Source of the DNA: Warburgia ugandensis
Taxonomy: Eukaryota; Streptophyta; Magnoliopsida; Canellales; Canellaceae
DNA length: 64,000 nt
Assembly: GCA_035236585.1 (NCBI GenBank)
Contig: CP141130.1
Span: 34,359,501-34,423,500, forward strand
Reading direction: 5' to 3'
Each line of letters starts with the position of its first letter. The stretch's first letter is position 1. This document shows, in pieces, positions 59,421 through 64,000 of the stretch. Made by a program: the position numbers and the translations under genes. Under the pieces are notes generated by a model. It was not told where the DNA came from and ran no database searches. It was given only the letters and a program-made list of their open reading frames with translations.

Positions 59421-61588
59421 TAGCTCTTGGGCGCCTTTAATGGCAGCCCAAAACGTTGAAGAAAACCCTTGGTGGAGCAGTGACCTAGAGGGAAAAACAA
59501 GGAGAAAAACCCAGCAACGAGCCACGTACGCCCAAGATCCCTCAAAACCCAACTCCACCATAGTTCCAAGGTCAATTTCCCTAGGTTTTTGCACGAAAAA
59601 CCATGCAAAATGGAGCCCTGGAGACTCACCAAGGACCCAGGGACATCCCCTGGGCCGCACTGGTTTGACAGGGGTGTCCTGAGGACGCCCTGGTTCCCCA
59701 ACGACCAGGACGTTCCAGTCGGAACGTCCCATGTCATTCTCGTTTGAAAAACCAAACGGGCGCGTCCAGGGATGCGCCAGCAAAAGAGAGAAATGGTAGA
59801 AAAACTCAGCGCGTCTGCAGACGCGCCCACTGAGGCGCACACCGCAGATGCGCAGCGCGCTAGCAGTGCGTCGTTTTTTCATTCCTTAAGGAAGCCGGGG
59901 CGCACGACGCAGACGCGCAGTGCCCTAGCATTCCATCTTTTTATTTTTAAGACTCCTATGTACGTGCGACACTAAAACGCTTATAACTTGAAATCTAGAG
60001 CTCCGATTGAGGCGCCGAAAAAGGTGTTGTGTCTGTGTCAACCACGCAGACACATCCAAACTATAAAATCCCTGATCGAGGGCCAATCAAAAGTGGGCAT
60101 GACCCTTAGAATAGGATGGTTGCGCGTGGCCGCTAGACCTTTGGAAAACTAATGATACCAAGGCCCAATTAGGACCCTAGGACACCCATAGGCATAGGGA
60201 TGGACCCCTAATGCCTAAGTAATAAGACCCAACTACTCTAAACCCATAAAAGATAGGCTAAACTAACCTTAAGTCCCCAAACCATGTTCAGGAGCATACG
60301 AGGACAAAAGGGTTAACGCGACCTAGCCAAGAAGGTGCCCTATCACTACTAGATTCTTTTCAAAGAACTATGATTGCCTTGCAAATACATGATTTAAGTA
60401 TATGACTTGTTTAGCATGCATGTGACAAATGCTTTATGCATAGACATGTTTTATATATACATTATGCATAGATATGTTTTGCAAACTATTGCATACATTG
60501 CATGATCTATGAGCATTAAGTTCTTGCAAAGATTGCATGTCCTTGAGGGTTGCCAAAAGAGGCTGGAGTGCCGAGGGCCAGGCAGTTGTGAGGGACCCAA
60601 AGAGGACAGGTTTTGAAAAGAGGTTTTTGGCTTATTTGATCGTACATGATTTGGGCTAGTAAGCTCGTGGGTGCTATGCCGAGGGGTGTGGGTGGGCCAC
60701 CCAGCCTCTACCACTATTAGGTGGATGGGTACCACGCCCAAAAAGGGCATGTCCCTACTTCGACTGCATGTGGTACAAGGGGCTACTACTGGTGTCATGG
60801 CACTGGGTCGAAGTGTCATATGCCCCGTGGTGGTATATGATCCTATGTCCCTACGTACCCGGGGACCACACGGCGGTAAGGTCGTGGGCATAGTGGGACC
60901 CTATGGTTTCGTGGATTTATGTGTATTGCATATGGCATGATATAAGGTTGGTCGACCTTACCATGATAGATATCCATGAGTTGGATTCAGTTGAGCATCT
61001 GATGCATATTTTTATGATATATGATACTTTGGACTTGGATTATGATATTTCTTTAAGTCGTTAGTATTCCGGTTTGACAGTGGCTTTTAATATCGATATT
61101 GAACGTGATTATTCGAACAACATGCATATGTTTTTATGAGCACATGATTTTAAAGATCGCATGCATTATAAAACTAGTAGTGATAGACTCCTACTGAGTA
61201 TAGTATATACTCACCCTATCCTTAACATTTTTCAGGATAATTCCATCCACGAGTAGAGGACATCTATGTTAGTGCTATGAGCAAGTGCATAAACAAAGGA
61301 GATAACTATACATGTAAGTAAACTCTCTACCCTTTGGACATGTATTTAATTACAGTTGGGCTGTGTGCTGTGACTAGATAGACCTAGGGAAAAACGTTTA
61401 TGATTTTCTGAAGTTTTTTCAAAAACTACCTTGGACGTTGTGAAAGCAAATGACACTCGGGGTTTTCAAATTGGATTTCAAATAAAAGATTTTTCCGCTG
61501 CACTGCATTGTTTTTCAAATAGGGATCCCGCCTTAGGATTTTAGATTTTTCATTTGAAAATGCATGGGAAAACCCAGGTCGTCACAGT

Positions 61589-61600
61589 TGGTATCAGAGC
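61589..61600 (+). other. Primer-binding site of G, initiator-Met tRNA type
   Basis: TGGTATCAGAGC lies two bases after the LTR end and is a perfect match to the complement of the plant iMet tRNA 3' end. Confidence 0.95.
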
Positions 61601-63414
61601 CCAGGTTTTATCCTTTCACAGCCAGTCCAGCATGTCCAGGGGTCATGGACAATAGAGAAAATGAAGAATAAGTAGCATAAAAAGGAGTAGTAGAGATGAC
61701 TACTTCTATTTGAGGATTACCATATTAATGCTCAAGGCATTTCACCATAAACACATAGGTGAAAAAGGAGATAGTCCTTGCAAATACTTAGATATTGGAT
61801 TGCTTGAATCCTAAGGAAATAAGGATTGTTGTGCAGTGGTGCAAAGATGAAATCTCATATAAGGATCAGATTATGATGAAAATGAATGAATGAAGATGAT
61901 TATTGGGCTTGTTAGTTGATAGTGTTGACCTGCATTAAAGCAATCTTATCAAAGGTGAGAAAATTGAAGAACCTAGGTGGCTATCTTTCCATCATAAAGA
62001 ATACCAGAATATGAGTACACTATCACAAGGGATATGATATGAGTATAATAAGATATATAAAAGAAAGACTTTGAGGAAATTTTGATGAGGGATAAGCATA
62101 CAAGATGATACTAAGGGATAACTGTGACTTGTACTAGATCACAAAGGTATGAATCTTGAAACACTTAGCTCAATTTTGGATACCTTAATTAGAGTCTCAT
62201 GAAGAGTGAAGGGGGATCGAATAATAACTACCTGAATATTATGAAGCAAATCAAAAGATGTATACAAGTGACATATTATGTGATAGGGAAATGAATTCGA
62301 CCAAGTTATCAAAAGATTTTGATGATAATACTAAGGATGATAATAGATTGATCCTAACATGAACTTGTAAGAAAAGTATAGCATGATCAAAACGTCAATA
62401 CCATTGTATGAATTTTATTGAGGCTATAGGCAATTGAGGATTTCAATGATCTTAAGACAGTTTAGAATTTCTGAGAAGCATTCAGTTTATCATATATGTT
62501 ACTTAAAGAAATAGATGAAGTATCAAATACATGCAACAACGCACATAGAGACATTGATCCAGGTAGACCAAATGGATATTGAAGAAAAAAGAGAAAGAAA
62601 TAGATATGTAACTATAAGAATTCGATGAATATTGGATATTCAAAAGAAGGAAATCATGACCTTATGAAGATACATACAAATCTTTCATCTTGAAGATAAC
62701 CAATCAACTTCAAAGGAATAATAGTTGAGTTGGCAATGATACGTATAATAGAGAGAAAGCATATGGGATTTAAGACTTTGAGTAGAGTATCGAATTTCAG
62801 GAGATTATGTGACAAGAAATTTTCAAAGAAGAATGGTGACCAACTAGAAGTTAAACTTCTACAAATGGTTTGATATCAATTAGATTCTTATCAGATCCAT
62901 TAGCTTATGAGGAACACCAATGGATATAGTCCATAGAAAGAAAATTTTGGTGATGTCCCACCTTGAAAAGTATATTGAAAAAGGAATTAAGCTAAGAATG
63001 TGACTGTCCATTTAGCAAATAGGGTACCATCAAGGATCAAATTGAGATCTTACTATTGGAAGAGCAACATCTTAAGACCATGTGATCTCAAAGAAGTATG
63101 GAGTAATTTATACATATAAAAGCATGATCTTACAAGGCGACTATTATAGGAATCTAAGGAATTCGAGATAGATGAAGCACCGCTAGAAATCGGTATTGTT
63201 AAAGTGGCACGTATGAGAGAATGGCGCTGCATCAGAGTACACAGCGAAAATGGCCCTTTTAGGTAAGGCCTTATAGGAAGAACAATAGAGATGATAAATT
63301 TAAAATTGAGCCCAGATTTGATTCCTACGAGAGAAATGCATTCACCAAGAAATCATCAAAAAGACAAATACCTGGAAGATGATAATTTATGGAATTTTGA
63401 GGACGAAATTCTTT
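61601..63414 (+). other. Interior of G, no recognisable coding sequence
   Basis: About 1.8 kb of A-rich sequence with stops in all frames. Near its end GAGGACGAAATTCTTTTAAG matches the text that usually follows chromovirus pol just before the polypurine tract. The original gag-pol is either deleted or has decayed past recognition. Confidence 0.6.
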
Positions 63415-63424
63415 TAAGGGGGGT
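63415..63424 (+). other. Polypurine tract of G
   Basis: AAGGGGGGT lies a few bases before TGTAACGACCCC, where plus-strand synthesis would be primed. Confidence 0.75.
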
Positions 63425-63429
63425 AATAA

Positions 63430-63445
63430 TGTAACGACCCCAATC
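63430..63445 (+). repeat. Start of G 3' LTR (truncated after about 16 bp)
   Basis: TGTAACGACCCCAAT differs from the 5' LTR start by one base. The match ends here and antisense B-family sequence follows. Confidence 0.6.
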
Positions 63446-64000
63446 TGGACCGTCCAATCAATCCTCTTTCAATTGAGGGCCCAAAACGTCTCTGATTTTG
63501 ATGAAAATTCTATCCTAGGGGTTTTGGACCCTTATGAATCGATTGGTGTAGTCAGATTTTTCATCTGAGCACTCTATCATCCATAATTAAGGGTTCTGTT
63601 GTTTACTTTATTTTTACCTTTTTATTACCAAAATAAATTACAGTGAAATAAAAATTACATAAAATAGTACTAAACATCTATGAAAAGAATTTCCACCTAC
63701 CTGATTGGAGAGAAAACCTCGGTTATATGCCCAATTTAAAAAAATACCTTGTTGATGAAGATATGGCCTAAGATCCACCTTTCTTGCAAATATCCGTTGT
63801 TTGATCCGTTGGATCTTGAAATTTCTTTGAGGGTTTTGTAGAATAGATATGTTGGGAAGTTTTGGATGGTGAAATTGATCAAATTAGATCTAGAATAGAG
63901 TGCCTAATTGATTTTAAGTCTCTTGTTCCAATATAAAAAGAAAAACAAGTTGAAAAGAGATCTATCTCTTGGAAATTTTGGGTTTTTGGGAAGGAATCTA
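63446..64000 (-). repeat. Antisense B-family LTR segment
   Basis: CTGGACCGTCCAATCAATCC and the rest of this stretch are the reverse complement of B1 about 13665 down to 13090 and of B2 about 26145 down to 25570. Shared landmarks include CCTAGGGGTTTTGG, ATTTTTCATCTGAGC and CACCTACCTGATTGGAGA. It runs to the window edge. Confidence 0.87.

Larger units (their letters stand above)
59020..61586 (+). repeat. 5' LTR of G
   Basis: This 2567-bp LTR has TG...CA ends. It has a TATAAATA box at 59413-59420, an inverted repeat just upstream, and a CpG-rich islet at about 59680-59930. Its end (AAACCCAGGTCGTCACA) is the same as B1's, so the families are related. Long open frames in the GC-rich part are probably by-products of base composition. 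Confidence 0.87.
59020..64000 (+). mobile_element. G: LTR retrotransposon inserted in F, non-coding interior (right end outside window)
   Basis: Starts TGTAATGACCCC and has a 2.57-kb LTR ending GTCGTCACA (61586), an iMet primer site, about 1.8 kb of interior and a polypurine tract followed by a second TGTAACGACCCC at 63430. The preceding TCTGT matches the empty site in F's other LTR. The interior shows no gag or pol motifs I can follow, so G looks non-autonomous or extremely decayed. It is younger than F. Beyond about 63446 the sequence no longer matches the 5' LTR. Confidence 0.8.

Noticed and set aside
59393-59882. Two overlapping minus-strand open frames of about 150 codons in the G LTR
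   Set aside because: They are the longest frames in the window but lie in the CpG-rich islet of an LTR, antisense to its TATA box. They overlap each other in different frames and show no domain I recognise; GC-rich composition explains the lack of stops.
60451-60940. Open frames on both strands in the second half of the G LTR
   Set aside because: Overlapping frames on opposite strands in an LTR, with no known motif and no support from other copies.
1-64000. Search for host housekeeping genes, tRNA or rRNA genes
   Set aside because: No intact frame with recognisable host function and no tRNA cloverleaf beyond short primer-site complements were seen. By eye I could miss small or highly spliced genes.

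Overview
This window is plant nuclear DNA made almost entirely of transposable elements. The evidence is LTR retrotransposons with plant-type primer-binding sites (tRNA-Asp and initiator-Met tRNA), a CACTA DNA transposon with TNP2, DUF4218, DUF4216 and Ulp1-like domains, and remnants resembling a plant mobile domain (PMD) gene. AT-rich sequence with long decayed LTRs suggests pericentromeric or other heterochromatin of a repeat-rich seed plant, probably an angiosperm. I cannot name the species. I see no intact protein-coding gene, rRNA, tRNA or CRISPR array.

Layout, block 1 (1-47.4 kb). A decayed PMD-like pseudogene (about 1.1-2.5 kb) is cut by one large nested insertion and appears to resume at about 46.1-47.4 kb. 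The primary insertion (element A, 2553-46127) is an Athila-like Ty3/gypsy element: 5' LTR, tRNA-Asp primer site, broken gag-protease-RT-RNase H-integrase, then a 3' LTR. That 2.2-kb 3' LTR is spread over about 34 kb because four other elements sit in it: solo LTR B1 (12438-16395), LTR-like element C (17753-22673), non-autonomous LTR element D (22948-34974, whose own 5' LTR holds solo LTR B2, 24949-29881), and CACTA element E (35434-46080). Each insertion has a target-site duplication (5 bp for LTR elements, 3 bp for CACTA). The intact 5' LTR of A, or the 3' LTR of D for B2, shows the matching empty site.

Block 2 (47.4-64 kb). A possible LTR fragment (H, about 47.38-49.05 kb) is followed by element F, a minus-strand chromovirus-type Ty3/gypsy element (3' LTR 49054-52332, gag-pol-chromodomain remnants 52382-56855, PBS and partial 5' LTR from 56994). 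F's 5' LTR is interrupted at 59020 by element G, a plus-strand LTR element with a 2.57-kb LTR, an iMet primer site and a short non-coding interior. G's 3' LTR begins at 63430 but after about 16 bp turns into an antisense copy of the B-family LTR, which runs to the window edge.

No element looks able to make its own proteins: every enzyme region carries stops, frameshifts or altered catalytic motifs. Inferred order of events: PMD gene, then A, then B1, C, D and E into A's 3' LTR (their relative order is unknown), with B2 after D; separately F, then G into F. The most useful observations are the resolvable nesting pedigree, its concentration in a single LTR, the split PMD-like gene, a two-tier tandem array inside the CACTA element, CpG-rich islets inside several LTR families, and the chimeric junction at 63.44 kb.
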